From the NCBI RefSeq assembly GCF_000247695.1, contig NW_004624747.1, positions 7,872,573 through 7,936,572 of the forward strand: a stretch of 64,000 nt of DNA. Direction: 5' to 3'. Below the pieces are notes generated by a model that saw nothing but the letters and a program-made list of their open reading frames with translations, did no database searches and was not told the origin of the DNA. Both the position numbers and the translations under genes were made by a program. The number at the start of each line of letters is the position of its first letter. The stretch's first letter is position 1. This DNA comes from Heterocephalus glaber. Taxonomy: Eukaryota; Chordata; Mammalia; Rodentia; Bathyergidae. Below, in pieces: positions 11,154 to 21,637 of the stretch.

Positions 11154-11675
11154 GTAAGTGGGGAAAATGACATGAGACAGGCTACTGAAGGGACTAGAGA
11201 GCAGATTGAGGTGCATGGACATAGAATTTGGAAATTTCCTGGCTTTCTCCTGCCCTAATTATCATGATGTAGTAATGACTGACAGAGACTTTAAGGTTAT
11301 GGCAGGAGTCATACTTACATTGGCAACTTCATTTCCCCCTTTGGATTTTTTGTTTGGGGTGGTATAGTAGTGTAGATCAATCTTATGCTTCTATGAAGTA
11401 GTTGGCTGCCAATATCCTGTGTTTTTATTCATTTTACACAAATTTATACAGTACCTGCCAGGGGCCAAGCATTATTTTAGGGCATGGGAAGTGGTGGTGA
11501 TAGTGGTAGTGGGAGAGCAGAAGTGAGAACAAGGTAGACAAAACTGCTACTCTTGGATAAAGTAGCAAATAAAATTACTGAGTAAAATACAGTACATAAG
11601 ACAATGATAAATCTAAGAACAAAAGTAAACTAGAGGAAGAGGATAATGTTGGTGTGGCAGTTGCATTTTTTTTTT

Positions 11676-11760
11676 TTAAATCTATTAAATTCTTTTATTG
11701 GTACATTGTAGGTATACAACACAATTACATTTCTCATTGGGAATTGGTTAGAGAAGTCTT
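11676..11760 (-). repeat. L1 3'-end tail (short, antisense)
   Basis: T-rich start, then TTTTATTGGTACATTGTAGG, the reverse complement of the terminal motif seen at 5625 (CCTAAAATGTACCAATAAA). Confidence 0.6.
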
Positions 11761-12010
11761 TGCTTAGATGATACAAAGTTGCAGGTCTAAGTGCAGGTCC
11801 CTGAAGTAGAGCACATCCTTGTATGGTTGAGGAACCAGAGAGTGAGAGAGTAGAAGAGTAGTTAAGAGATGAAGTCATAGCATAGGGCTATATATGCTTT
11901 TACTTTAAGGGATAGTTAACTGTTGCTTGGATTTAGAACAATTGAGTAACTATGACTTGACTTAGATTTTAATGGAATCATAATGGCTGTTGTGTTGAAA
12001 ATTAGATTGA

Positions 12011-12112
12011 ACTGAGTGAGGTAGAAGCAGGAGGATCACGGTGAGTTGGAGGCAAGTCTGGACTACATAGTGATTTCCAGGCCAGCCTGAACTACTCAAA
12101 AAAAAAAAAAGA
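12011..12112 (+). repeat. B1 SINE, 5' truncated
   Basis: Sense B1 from GAAGCAGGAGGATCACGG through GCCAGCCTGAACTACTC to an A12 tail. Confidence 0.75.
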
Positions 12113-13006
12113 GAAAGGAACAGAGAAATCATATAAGCTCTTATAATAATTGAATCAAGAAGTGATGGTTTCTTAAATCAGGGTTGTAACAATGAAAAGA
12201 GAAAAGAGAAGTGATTGTGGAAAGACTTTAAAAGTAGTCTATTAGGCAGTGTAGTTGGGTTGGATTATGGGTTATGAGACAAAGATTCAGAGATGACTGA
12301 GATTTTTGTCTTGAACTAGAAAAATGAAATCTCATCAAAATTGTAAGCCTTTGACTAGAATTAATTTGGAGGGGAGAGAAAGAGGAAGATCAGATTAGGT
12401 TTGAGAGGCCAATTAGATAGACATCTAAGTGTTTCTGTTAGAAAGGCATATGAGGAATTTATCTGGAGATATATATGGGGATTATCAACTTAAAAGCTTA
12501 GCTGAGATTACTAAGTAAATGAGGATAAATAGAAAAGACAAGATGTTTAAGGAAGTAAGATTTTTCAGACAAAGAAGGAAAACTAGAATAGTTTAGAATC
12601 TTGGAAGCCAAGTAAATTGTTTCAGATTTAAGCTGTTCTGCCGAAAAAATCTTTCTGTTATCCTATCATAATGTTTAAATTTGAGCATTCAGGTTGTTGC
12701 TGTTGTCCTTACCACAGTAAGAAATACATCACATAGGGCTGGGACCTAACATGCATCAGGGCCATCAGGGCAAAAAACTTACATAGAACTTAGCATCTTT
12801 ACCACCTGTAAGCATATAGGTCAGCATACAGGACAGGGGGACTCTGGCACCAGAGACGGAACAGGATTATCCCTGACAGCCAGGCATGAAGGACATTGTC
12901 TGGGGCAAGATGGAGGCTGAGGGACCTGTCTGAGCTGATATTGGGGGAATGTCCCCAGGGCCGCTCCCTTCCCCCACCAAGGACACTGCTCTCAGCATAG
13001 AATCTT

Positions 13007-13064
13007 TTTTTGTTGTTGTTTTTGGTACCGGGGATCGAACTCAGGTCCTTGCGCTTGCGCACCA
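13007..13064 (-). repeat. ID-like SINE, group B, 5' truncated
   Basis: Antisense copy that stops after GCGCTTGCGCACCAG, so the A box is missing. Perfect TSD CAGCATAGAATCTT (12993-13006, 13067-13080) shows that it inserted as a truncated copy. Confidence 0.85.
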
Positions 13065-13129
13065 GTCAGCATAGAATCTTAAACCAAAGAAAAGAAAAGC
13101 ATGTGAGCAAGCAAGCAAACATGCCACGT

Positions 13130-13280
13130 GAGGGGTGGTGGCACACAGGCCTGTAATTCCAGCCCTGGGGAAGCTAAGAAAGGCAGGAGGATCACCACTA
13201 GTTTGAGGTCAGCCTGGGATACATTGAGCTGTAGGCCAGCCTAGACTACATGGCAAGGCCCTCTCTCAAAAAAAAGAAAG
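13130..13280 (+). repeat. B1 SINE with internal duplication
   Basis: Sense B1, GGGGTGGTGGCACACAGGCC ... GCCTGGGATACATTGAGC ... GCCTAGACTACATGGCAAGG, ending in an A-rich tail. Confidence 0.8.
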
Positions 13281-13310
13281 TAAATTTGAGCATTTAAGAT
13301 TCTTTCTGTG

Positions 13311-13560
13311 TTAGTTAGCTAGGGCTGCTATAATGAAGTACCACACACTGGGTGGATTAAGCAATAGAAATTTATTTGTCATAATTCTAGAGGCCTAAAA
13401 TCAAGGTGCTGACAATGTAGCTATTAGATTAGGACCCCAGACTAATGACCTCACTCTAATTATCTCTTCAAAGTCCCTCTCTCCAAATGTAGTCACATTC
13501 TAAGATACTGAAGCTAGGACTTCATTATATGACTTATAAGGGACTAAGGTTGGGAGGATG
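13311..13560. repeat. Ancient eutherian interspersed repeat, family uncertain
   Basis: TTAGTTAGCTAGGGCTGC, CACTGGGTGGATTAAGC, AAATTTATTTGTCATAATTC and CCAAATGTAGTCACATTC match a repeat I recognise from many mammalian genomes, with its middle deleted. I cannot name the family with confidence. Confidence 0.5.
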
Positions 13561-13678
13561 GGGAAGGGGTGAAAATGGATATACATTTTAGCCCAATAAT
13601 ACCTTCCTTTGAGTTTGGAAAGACTTTTAGTGTTTAATTATTTCCTACTAAAATTAGCTGCTCCTATGCAGGGTATTG

Positions 13679-13762
13679 GGTTTTTTTTGGTACCGGCGAT
13701 CGAACATGGGACCTTGTGCTTATGAGGCAGCTGGTGGAACCACTGAGCTAAATCCCCGGCCC
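13679..13762 (-). repeat. ID-like SINE, group A
   Basis: Antisense copy 116 bp upstream of DRG1 exon 6. TSD CAGG(G/A)TATTG. Confidence 0.85.
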
Positions 13763-13878
13763 TCCAGGATATTGTTTTTAATAATGATTTTGCACCTTAG
13801 CTAGAATTATCTAGGTACATACATAGGTAAGTATCTCCCCCACCCCCTGACTAGTCATTGTTTCCTATGCCTATTCAG

Positions 13879-14009
13879 TGCCCTCAGAGTGAGCTGGATG
13901 CTGAAACTGTGAAGAGCATTCTGGCTGAATACAAAATTCATAATGCTGATGTAACTTTGCGTAGCGATGCCACAGCTGATGACCTCATTGATGTGGTGGA
14001 AGGAAACAG
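13879..14009 (+). CDS. DRG1: DRG1 exon 6
   Basis: Acceptor CTATTCAG before 13879, donor GTACTG at 14010, a weaker donor than its neighbours. Encodes residues 195-237 ([19 protein letters not shown] ... VVEGN) plus two bases of Arg238. No disruption. Confidence 0.97.
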
Positions 14010-14055
14010 GTACTGACTAAGCACTCTGTGCCGGATTTTGAATTTAAAACATTGT

Positions 14056-14208
14056 GATGGAAGCCATGATCCCAGCACTCAGGAGGCTGAGGCAGGAGGA
14101 TTGCCATGAGTTAAGGCCAGCCTGGGATACATAGTAAGTTCAAGGCTAGCCTGGACTACATAGTGAGACCCTGTCTCAAAAACAGAAAAGCAAAAAAAAA
14201 AAAAAAAA
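14056..14208 (+). repeat. B1 SINE with internal duplication
   Basis: Sense B1 starting 46 bp after exon 6; both internal units are present (GATACATAGTAAGTTCAAGG, GGACTACATAGTGAGACC), then an A-rich tail. Confidence 0.85.
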
Positions 14209-14315
14209 ATGATGGAAATATTGTTGGATCATGAATTTGGCAGATGTGGATTCTCACTCCAGTTGTACTGTTAAATGTTGGTCTTAATTTCTGACATCTG
14301 TCCTTGCTGTACAGG

Positions 14316-14410
14316 TTTTTTTGTGGTTTTTTTTTTGATACCGGGGATCAAACTCAGGACCTTGCACTTGTGAGCCAGGCGGCAGAATCACTGAGCTAAA
14401 TCCCTAGCCC
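14316..14410 (-). repeat. ID-like SINE, group A
   Basis: Antisense copy with GATACCGGGGATC in place of GGTACC. Weak TSD ACAG(G/T)TTT. Confidence 0.82.
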
Positions 14411-15109
14411 TCAACAGTTTAATTTAGATGGTTAACTTCTCTATTTCAGTTACTTGCTATGATGTCCTCTAAGCTGTTTTTTTTTTTTTTTTTTTAGTGT
14501 TAATTAATTTAGGTTTATTGGAAAGTGTTACCTTAGAGCACATTAATCCCAACATATCAGAAGACTTTGGGCAGGGGGCCCCTATGTAAGCTTTTTCAAG
14601 TCATGATTGAAAAAAGTAGATTAAGTCTGCTCTCCCAGAATTGATCCATGTGAAAAATCTTACATGCTGTTCTACAGAAGTGAAAGGCTAGGTTATGTCT
14701 GTTCTTCCCAAACTTAAGAGTATGTTGCTAAAACCTTATTCATGGAACATTACTATTATTAACACTTTAATAATTTAAGCCACTGTTAAAGTTACTCTTA
14801 GTGTTTGGATATAATGATTTTAGTTGCTTTTCTGTTGATTTGTTTGATGAATTCATTTGGTTCTCATTTGAAAACTAAAGCCCAGTGCTTTGAGTTTATC
14901 ATTTTACAAGTGAGGCAGCTGAAGCTTGAAAGTTATACCTTGCCTAATTATTAGTAATATTAGCTGCCATACTGATTGGACACTAGGGTTATAACATTAC
15001 CACGTAATGTGGTTAACATTTTTAAAATTTTTAGTCATTAAAAATTAGGAAATATATTAAAGAATCTATATTTTAAAAAAAATATGAAATATGTTGTCAG
15101 AAATTGGAC

Positions 15110-15296
15110 TTACTTTTTTTTTCAGTACTGGGTTTTTTGGTTTTTTTTGTATTGGGGATTGAACTCAGGACCTTGCGCTTATGACGCAGGCGGTGGAACC
15201 ACTGAGCTAAATCCCTGGGGAGTACTGGGTATTTAACCTAGGACTCCCTGCTTATAAGGCAAGCAGTCTACCACTTAGCTACATCCCTAACCCTAT
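15110..15296 (-). repeat. Old ID SINE split by a young ID-like SINE
   Basis: The older antisense ID (CAGTACTGGG ... TATTTAACCTAGGACTCC ... CACTTAGCTACATCCC) is interrupted at 15134-15220 by a young copy. The 10-bp duplication AGTACTGGGT (15124-15133, 15221-15230) is taken from the old element. Confidence 0.85.
15134..15220 (-). repeat. ID-like SINE, group A (nested)
   Basis: Antisense young copy within the older ID element; 5' terminus CCCTGGGG. Confidence 0.85.
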
Positions 15297-15552
15297 AGTA
15301 CTTGGATTTAGCTTTGTAGGCAACCATTCTCCCAGGAGCTAGCTTCATACATGGAACTAGGGCCTGAGTTTTGTTACTTCTCAACCTATAGTTCAGTCTT
15401 TGTTTGGACTTTCTACTTATTTTAGTAGATTTGTAATTGTTTATTCTCCCTTTTGAGAGCCTCTCATCTAGGTGTATCTGGGGTTACTGGTAGTTGGATT
15501 GACAATTTTGTTAACTCCAGACTAATTCCTTATTTTTCCTCTACTTCTGTAG

Positions 15553-15720
15553 AGTGTATATCCCTTGTATCTATGTATTAAACAAGATTGACCAGATCTC
15601 TATTGAGGAATTGGACATCATCTATAAGGTGCCACACTGTGTACCCATCTCTGCCCATCACCGCTGGAATTTTGACGACTTGTTGGAAAAGATCTGGGAC
15701 TATCTGAAACTAGTGAGAAT
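15553..15720 (+). CDS. DRG1: DRG1 exon 7: G4 (NKID) and G5 motifs
   Basis: Acceptor TTCTGTAG before 15553, donor GTAAGT at 15721. Completes Arg238 (AG|A) and encodes residues 239-293 plus two bases of Ile294. NKID (248-251) is the guanine-specificity motif; ISAHHRWNF holds G5. It ends at the border with the TGS domain. Confidence 0.97.
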
Positions 15721-15988
15721 GTAAGTACTTGTGTGGATGAGGTAATGTTGCTCTAGGAATTAAACCTGGCTGTCCTAAAATGATATACTTTGGGGCTCAT
15801 TCATAAAATGATTCTTTTTGGAAATAGAAGTAAATTGGTTCTTTTCATGTACTACATCATAATGAGGGCATTTTCTTCCTCAGATTGCTGGTCATCCTGG
15901 TCTGATCTTGGGTGATGGAGGGTTAGTGTGTATTCAACATATAAACCAGTCTTAAAGTGGCAACCTTTGTGCCTGCCCTCTATTCTAG

Positions 15989-16111
15989 CTACACCAAACC
16001 CAAAGGCCAATTACCAGATTACACATCTCCTGTGGTGCTGCCTTATTCCAGGACCACTGTGGAGGATTTCTGCATGAAGATTCACAAAAATCTTATCAAA
16101 GAATTTAAATA
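15989..16111 (+). CDS. DRG1: DRG1 exon 8: TGS domain, first half
   Basis: Acceptor TATTCTAG before 15989, donor GTAAGT at 16112. Completes Ile294 and encodes residues 295-334 ([11 protein letters not shown] ... KNLIKEFK) plus two bases of Tyr335. It forms the first strands and helix of the ubiquitin-like TGS fold. Confidence 0.97.
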
Positions 16112-16270
16112 GTAAGTATCATGGGCCTGTGGCGCCTTTTTTTCCTTGCAAGCTACAAATTTCACTAACAGTAATTATTAGAATAGCTTTAAATAAACCA
16201 GGTAGTAGGGAGGCTTTTAAAGTGTTTGCTTGCCTTGTCTTCTCTTTTCTGATCTTCTCCTCTCTTTTCT

Positions 16271-16352
16271 TCGTTTTGCGGTACCAGAGATTGAACTCAG
16301 GATCTGGTGCTTGCCAGGCAGGTGCGATGCCACTGAGCTAAATCCCCGGCCC
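16271..16352 (-). repeat. ID-like SINE, group D
   Basis: Antisense copy with almost no T tract (GTTTTGCGGTACC). Group D arm GTGCGATGCCACTGAGC. Confidence 0.8.
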
Positions 16353-17240
16353 TCTTTGTCATACTTTTACTGCTGATTGATGCTGTAAAAAATTTTATGT
16401 TTTATTTTGAACCAAATTTTAGATTTACAGACAAGTTGCAAAAGCAGTGCAGAGTTTCCTTTTATCCTTCACTTTTCATAATGCTAACAGCTCACGTTAC
16501 CTTAGTACAATTATCAGAACAAGAGATTAATGTTGATAAAATAATAATTAAACTACAGACCTAACTTGAATTTTAATTCTTTTTTTTCCCAGTGTGTGCT
16601 CCAGGAACCTGCATGACATCAAGTTTTATTTCTCTTTAGTTTTCCAGTGTTCTAGTTTCCCAGTAATATTTCCTTGGACTTTCATTGTCTTTGATGACTG
16701 ACACTTTTGAAGAATGCTTACTATGGATTTGTCTGATGTTGTCTCTCTCTTTCTTTTCCGCTTCTTGCCCTTTATTTTTATGCAAGACTTGTGTTTGAAT
16801 GTAGGGCCTCATGTAAGCTAGGCAAGCACTCTACCACTGAGCTATATACCCAGTGCCAATCTTCTTTTTCCAGAATTTTTGTCTGCTAATTTTAACATCT
16901 ATCTGTGGGCTTGTCTTCAACATTTATTACTCTTACATTTGCCTAATGGTGATTCTTTATTTTCCTTTTTCATTTTATATTTATTTATTGGAACTCTACT
17001 GTGAGCTACAGATGTCACTTCTCTATCCAATCCATAATTTATTTATACCAACATGAGCTCTTGGATATTCTATAAGCTACAGTCTTAATATTATCATTAT
17101 TTTGTTGCTCAAATTTTTCAAGCTTTGACCATTAGGAACTCTTTTCCTCTTGGGTTCTGTGTTTATTTCATAAGCTTCATCTTTTTTCTTAAGCCTTTGC
17201 TTACTTCTTGGCACTACTAGGTAGGTGCTCATGGTTGATT

Positions 17241-17323
17241 TTTTTTTTTTGGTACCGGGACTCAAACTCAGGTCCTTGTGCTTGTGCAGCAGGTGGTGAA
17301 ACCACTGAGCTAAATCCCCGGCC
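17241..17323 (-). repeat. ID-like SINE, group B
   Basis: Antisense copy. TSD TCATGGTTGATTTT on both sides (17229-17242, 17324-17337). Confidence 0.88.
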
Positions 17324-17348
17324 TCATGGTTGATTTTAGATTTTAGAT

Positions 17349-17443
17349 TTTTTTTTTTTTTTTTTCTGGTACTGGGGATCAAACTCAGGACCTTGCACTT
17401 GCAAGGCAGGTGGCGCAGCACCGCTGAGCTAAGTCCCTGGTCC
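17349..17443 (-). repeat. ID-like SINE
   Basis: A second antisense copy starting about 12 bp after the first one's duplicated target. TACTGGGG and GCAGCACCGCTGAG mark it as a different, D-leaning copy. Confidence 0.85.
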
Positions 17444-17826
17444 TGATGTTTGATTTTTGCCTGCACCAGCCCTGGAATCAGTGACTTCTCCAAGGAGCCC
17501 TAGTTTTCAAGATCTGGGTGCAAGGTATACTCATTGGTAGTAGGTTATCATAGCGTGTAGGTCCTCTCAGCAGCAGGGCTAGGAAATATATATAAGAATA
17601 TTAAGGCCTGATTCCATGCACATCTATATTTTTGTATTTATCTTACCCTTCCTCCCCCTTCCTCTCCCTCTCGCAAAACTGAGTTTATACTCTTATGTCT
17701 TACTCCCAGTTAAGTACCATAGGGTTTGTTTTATTTTCCTCCATTTCTTATTTTTCATTTCTCCACAAATTAGAGATGCAGTTGTCACTGTCTATAAACT
17801 ACTTATTTTAAAAATTCTAGTATAAA

Positions 17827-17910
17827 GGGCTGGGGATTTAGCTCAGTGGTTCTGGTACCGCCTTGCAAGTATAAAGTCCTGAGTTTGATCCCCGATACCA
17901 AAAAAAAAAA
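17827..17910 (+). repeat. ID-like SINE, group A
   Basis: Sense copy. TSD ATTCTAGT(A)TAA on both sides. Confidence 0.85.
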
Positions 17911-18399
17911 TTCTAGTGTATAATCAGACCTCTTTGTGGGTTCTGTGTCTGTGGATTTAACCAACTGCAGAGTGAAAATAGTTGGGGAAAAAATTGCATA
18001 TGTACAGAGCATATACAGACTTTTTCCTTTTTTTGTACCATAACAACTATTTACATTAGGTATTATACATAATCCAGAAATGATTTAAAGTATGCAGGAG
18101 GATGTATAAAGGTTACGTGCAAATATTATGCTATGGTATATGAGACTTATCTGCAAGTTTTCTTATGGGGAGGGCGCCAGAACCAGTGCCCCTCAAATAC
18201 AGAGGGATAACTGTATAATTTAAGTAGAATTTTATTCACTCACTGTCATCCTGTTTTTCACTTGTTTATTTTACATGTAGCATTTTAAACTCTGTTAATA
18301 GTAGAAATATTTCATTTTCAGGTCTAGTAATCATAACATTTATCCCTTTTCCATTTCCTTCAGTTCTTTGGCTGCATGCATACCATCCTTCAATTATTT

Positions 18400-18500
18400 T
18401 GTTTTTTGTGGGTTTTTTTTTTTTTTGGTACTGGGGATTGAGCTTGGGACCTTGTGCTTTTGAGGCAGGTGCTAGAACCACTAAGCTAAATCCCCGGCCC
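18400..18500 (-). repeat. ID-like SINE, group A
   Basis: Antisense copy. 17-bp TSD CCATCCTTCAATTATTT (18383-18399, 18500-18516). Confidence 0.9.
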
Positions 18501-18821
18501 CATCCTTCAATTATTTACACATATGCACATATGTGATAAAAATATAGTGAATGTTAAAGTAAAAATAATTATTATAGTAAAAGACACATTGGTATTAATT
18601 CCCTTCAAAATACTTCCCCTGCTATCCCATCATTTTTGCAACTTTCTGCAGCTGTTTTGGAAGTCCTGTTTTGTATCTTTAGTTGTACAGTCATGATTAC
18701 TTCAAGGTCCTGAATTGAGTCAAACATTTACCTTTTATGGTCTTCTGGTGAACAGTCAGAAGTCACATGGTGCTGGATCTGGTGAATAAGGTAGATGAGG
18801 TCACACCATAATTTATGATTT

Positions 18822-18961
18822 TTTGAGACAGGGTCATGCTGTGTAGTTCAGGCTGGGCTTCAACTCACAATGTAGTCCATGCTGGCTTCTAACTCACAGT
18901 GATCCTCATGCCTCAGCCTCTCAAGTGCTGGGATACAGGCATGCACCACCATGCCCAGCTT
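18822..18961 (-). repeat. B1 SINE with internal duplication
   Basis: Antisense B1: TTGAGACAGGGTCATGC, two CAGGCTGG / CATGCTGG units, and a terminal CACCATGCCCAGC. Confidence 0.85.
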
Positions 18962-18977
18962 ACACCATAATGTTTTG

Positions 18978-19033
18978 TTTTGGTTTTTAGTGGTACCGGG
19001 GATCGAACTTGGGACCTTGCTAAATCCCCGGCC
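18978..19033 (-). repeat. ID-like SINE with internal deletion
   Basis: TGGTACCGGGGATCGAAC ... GGGACCTTGC joins straight to TAAATCCCCGGCC, losing about 30 bp that include the A box. TSD A(C/T)ACCATAATGTTTT still flanks it. Confidence 0.85.
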
Positions 19034-19340
19034 TATACCATAATGTTTTCATGAGCCTGTTTTTCCATTGGATGGCACTTGGCAGCAGCCTTACCTGTAT
19101 TTTTTTAATCTCACTTTGAAAAAACACAAAAAAGAACTTCTAGACTACTTCAGAAAGTGGGAGAAACAATGGGATGTGTTTGAAGTAAGGGGCAGGACTA
19201 TTTTGATTTGGATTATAGCAGTGTGCCTATAATGAATTTTTAAAATTTAAACACACTATATTATTTGGTCAAACCATATATGTATATGTATGTATATATG
19301 TTTTATACCTTTGATTATTCTATATATAAAATATGATATT

Positions 19341-19528
19341 TCCCCCAGGTAGTACTGGGGATTGAACCCAAGGATGCTCTACCAATGAGCTACATCCCTA
19401 GCCCATTCTGGTTTTTATTTTGAGAAAGATTCCTGCCAAGTTACTCAGATTGGGGTTGAACTTAGAATTCTCCTGCCTCAGCATCCTTAGTAGCTAGAAT
19501 TACAAGTGTGTGGCCGCCATGGTTGGCT
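19341..19528 (-). repeat. B1-dID composite SINE
   Basis: Antisense ID part (TACTGGGGATTGAACCC ... GAGCTACATCCCTAGCCC) joined to an antisense B1 part (TTTTGAGAAAGATTCC ... CCATGGTTGGC). Confidence 0.75.
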
Positions 19529-19646
19529 TATATGTCATTTTTATTAACTATATAATTTCTTGGTTTTTGCTAGTTTAGTTTTCTGGTCTTCATTCACAGA
19601 CCATTCTCTCTTAATTTCTGTAGTCTACAAGTAGGATTAATAATTA

Positions 19647-19974
19647 CAGTGGACCCTTGACTTACGAACTCAATTTGTTCTTGAGGGCTGGTTGGTCAGT
19701 TGAAGGCTCCAGCTCCTTTACACAGCCGTCAAAGTCTCTTGTATACAGGCAGGTCTCGGTGTCCTTAGAAGGACATAAGTCCAGTATTTCTCAACCCCAC
19801 ACAGGAAAGGATGCTGTAATGTTCCTTCCAGAACTCTTTAAGGGTTAAATCTGTATCTGAGACCATCTGGAAGCACAAGTGCCTCAAGACTTTTGTTCTT
19901 AAGTTAAAACTAAAATGCCAGTTGTAACCCAAGTTGTTCTTATGTTAGGCCGGTCGTAACTCAAGGGTTCATTG
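19647..19974. mobile_element. Tigger-like non-autonomous DNA transposon (328 bp)
   Basis: Terminal inverted repeats: the left end reads CAGTGGACCCTTGACTTACG and the right end, reverse complemented, CAATGAACCCTTGAGTTACG (17 of 20 identical). Both are flanked by TA, the Tc1/mariner/pogo target duplication (19645-19646, 19975-19976). Only about 330 bp, so it has no transposase. Family assignment within Tigger is not attempted. Confidence 0.8.
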
Positions 19975-20039
19975 TACAAAATTCTTTGTTTAATGATCTA
20001 CCGATTATTTAGAGTTAAGACCCACCACTTGGACTTAGG

Positions 20040-20520
20040 ACCCTTGTAAGGATCAGGGGAATGGATGTCGCTGGAGACCCCTCCAGTAGCTCCCAGCCTC
20101 CTGTGAGCCACCACAGCACCGGATATAGGTTAAAGAATAGAAGGAACAAGACTTACAGTGAAGCTGAGTCTTGGGTCCTGGTCAGTGCTGCTAATGGCAG
20201 CAAAGACAAAAGCCCCCAAGCACATCCAGTTGAATCCAATTTATTGAACACATGTCATGAGAAAGAATGGGGAGCTAGGGAGCTTTGAAATCATCTTGTG
20301 AATTACTGCCAAACACCTGGAATGATGGTGCCAGGCAGGGCTGTTAGGGAGTAGGTACTGCTTATCTTAGTAGGATAGAAGAAACCAGTACCAGGACCAG
20401 GCACAATTAATAAGCAATCCACAAGGTCAGTGAGAAGTGATAATTCAAGGGAAAGGATTTTAAATGGGGTCACGCTCACCTCAGCTGCACATAATTCAGC
20501 AGGGCCCTGCCACTTCACAG
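20040..20520 (-). mobile_element. LTR-like block (possible solo endogenous retrovirus LTR)
   Basis: Read on the minus strand it has a plausible U3, an AATAAA at 20240-20245, then a GT/CT-rich stretch and a GGTGGCTC segment, as in an R-U5. A TG start near 20518 is possible. No terminal duplication or internal retroviral sequence could be established, so this is tentative. Confidence 0.35.
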
Positions 20521-20711
20521 ACCAGGCCTTAGGCCTTGGTGACAGCCATTAGCGAAGGAACAATACTAGTCCAACTCTACTATCTGACATCCCCGTTTGA
20601 GTCATGCAGAAATGACTCCTGATATAAAACAGTAGAGCCAAATTAGGGAAGGCAGGAAGCACATGCCACTCATAGTCCAGTGCTGGGCTGGGATGTCTGT
20701 TAGAGACCCGT

Positions 20712-20868
20712 CTTTTTTTTTTTGAGGCAGGGTCTCACTATGTAGTTCAGGCTGGCCCTGAACTTACTGTGTAGCCCAGGCTAGCCTCAAACTCGTGACA
20801 ATCCTCCGATCCTCCAGCCTCAGCCTCTCAATTGCTGGGATTACACATGTGTGCCACCACTCCCAGCT
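20712..20868 (-). repeat. B1 SINE with internal duplication
   Basis: Antisense B1 with GAGGCAGGGTCTCACTATG, two copies of the internal unit and GGGATTACACATGTGTGCC. Confidence 0.85.
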
Positions 20869-21322
20869 TACTATCTTTTCTTTTTGTACAGTATACCTTG
20901 TTTATACAGTACTGTAATTTTTGCTGATTGTACTATATAGTACTGTAGTTTTATGTTGTTATACATTATAGTACTACATGTAAGAGTTATACAAATAAAA
21001 GCAAATCACCAAGTTGGAGTTTCCTTTGACCATTTCTTTGTTCTGTAACATAGTTTCTCATATAGCAACCAATTCAATTAATGACCTAGTCACAGAAACA
21101 TAACTCAGTTGCAAAACAGAGAATGTCTCTATATGGGTTTTGCAGTATTGCTTTCCAGAAGGGCTGAGCTTTTTACTTTGCTATCAACAAAGTATGAGGC
21201 ACTAATTTTACTTTAGCCACAGAATGTGGTAGTTAAAAACTAGCTTTCTAGTTTAAGATGATAAAATGGTCATTCTGCATTTTCCTATATATTTATCAGT
21301 GCATTTGAAAAACTTGTGTATA

Positions 21323-21447
21323 TAGCTGAGTGTGGTGCTGCACACTTGTAATTCTAGCACTTGGGAAGATAAGGCAGGAGGATTGCTGTGAGTTCAAGGC
21401 AAGTCTGAACAACATAGTGAGACCCTATCTCAAAAAAGAAAAATAAA
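21323..21447 (+). repeat. B1 SINE
   Basis: Sense B1 (GCTGAGTGTGGTGCTGCAC ... GAACAACATAGTGAGACC) with an A-rich tail. Confidence 0.8.
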
Positions 21448-21523
21448 GAGAAATTTGTGTGTATATATAAAATATTTATTAATTCTGTGATACCTGATAC
21501 ATATTTATTCTTTTTTAATTTTT

Positions 21524-21637
21524 CCAATCTGGGGATAAAACTCAGGGACTCATGCATGCTGGGCAGGTCCTGTCACTGAATTCATGACCTTGCACTTGTT
21601 TGGCAGGCGCAATGTCACTGAGCTAAATCCCCAGTCC
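21524..21637 (-). repeat. Mosaic of old and young ID SINE fragments
   Basis: An antisense old ID half (GGGGATAAAACTCAGGG ... CATGCTGGGC) runs into an antisense young-type 5' half (GACCTTGCACTTG ... ACTGAGCTAAATCCCC). Confidence 0.6.

Larger units (their letters stand above)
16383..17550. repeat. Ancient LINE-type (L1M-like) repeat, interrupted
   Basis: ATTTACAGACAAGTTGCAAA, TAAACTACAGACCTAAC, GACACTTTTGAAGAATGC and, past two SINEs, CCAGCCCTGGAATCAG and TCCAAGGAGCCCTAG belong to one mammalian interspersed repeat that I recognise; a related stretch lies at 60935-61900. An old ID (16782-16855) and two young SINEs sit inside. Family name uncertain. Confidence 0.5.

Noticed and set aside
20061..20288. 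Open frame of 75 codons in the last DRG1 intron
   Set aside because: Lies across the LTR-like block with no recognisable protein similarity.
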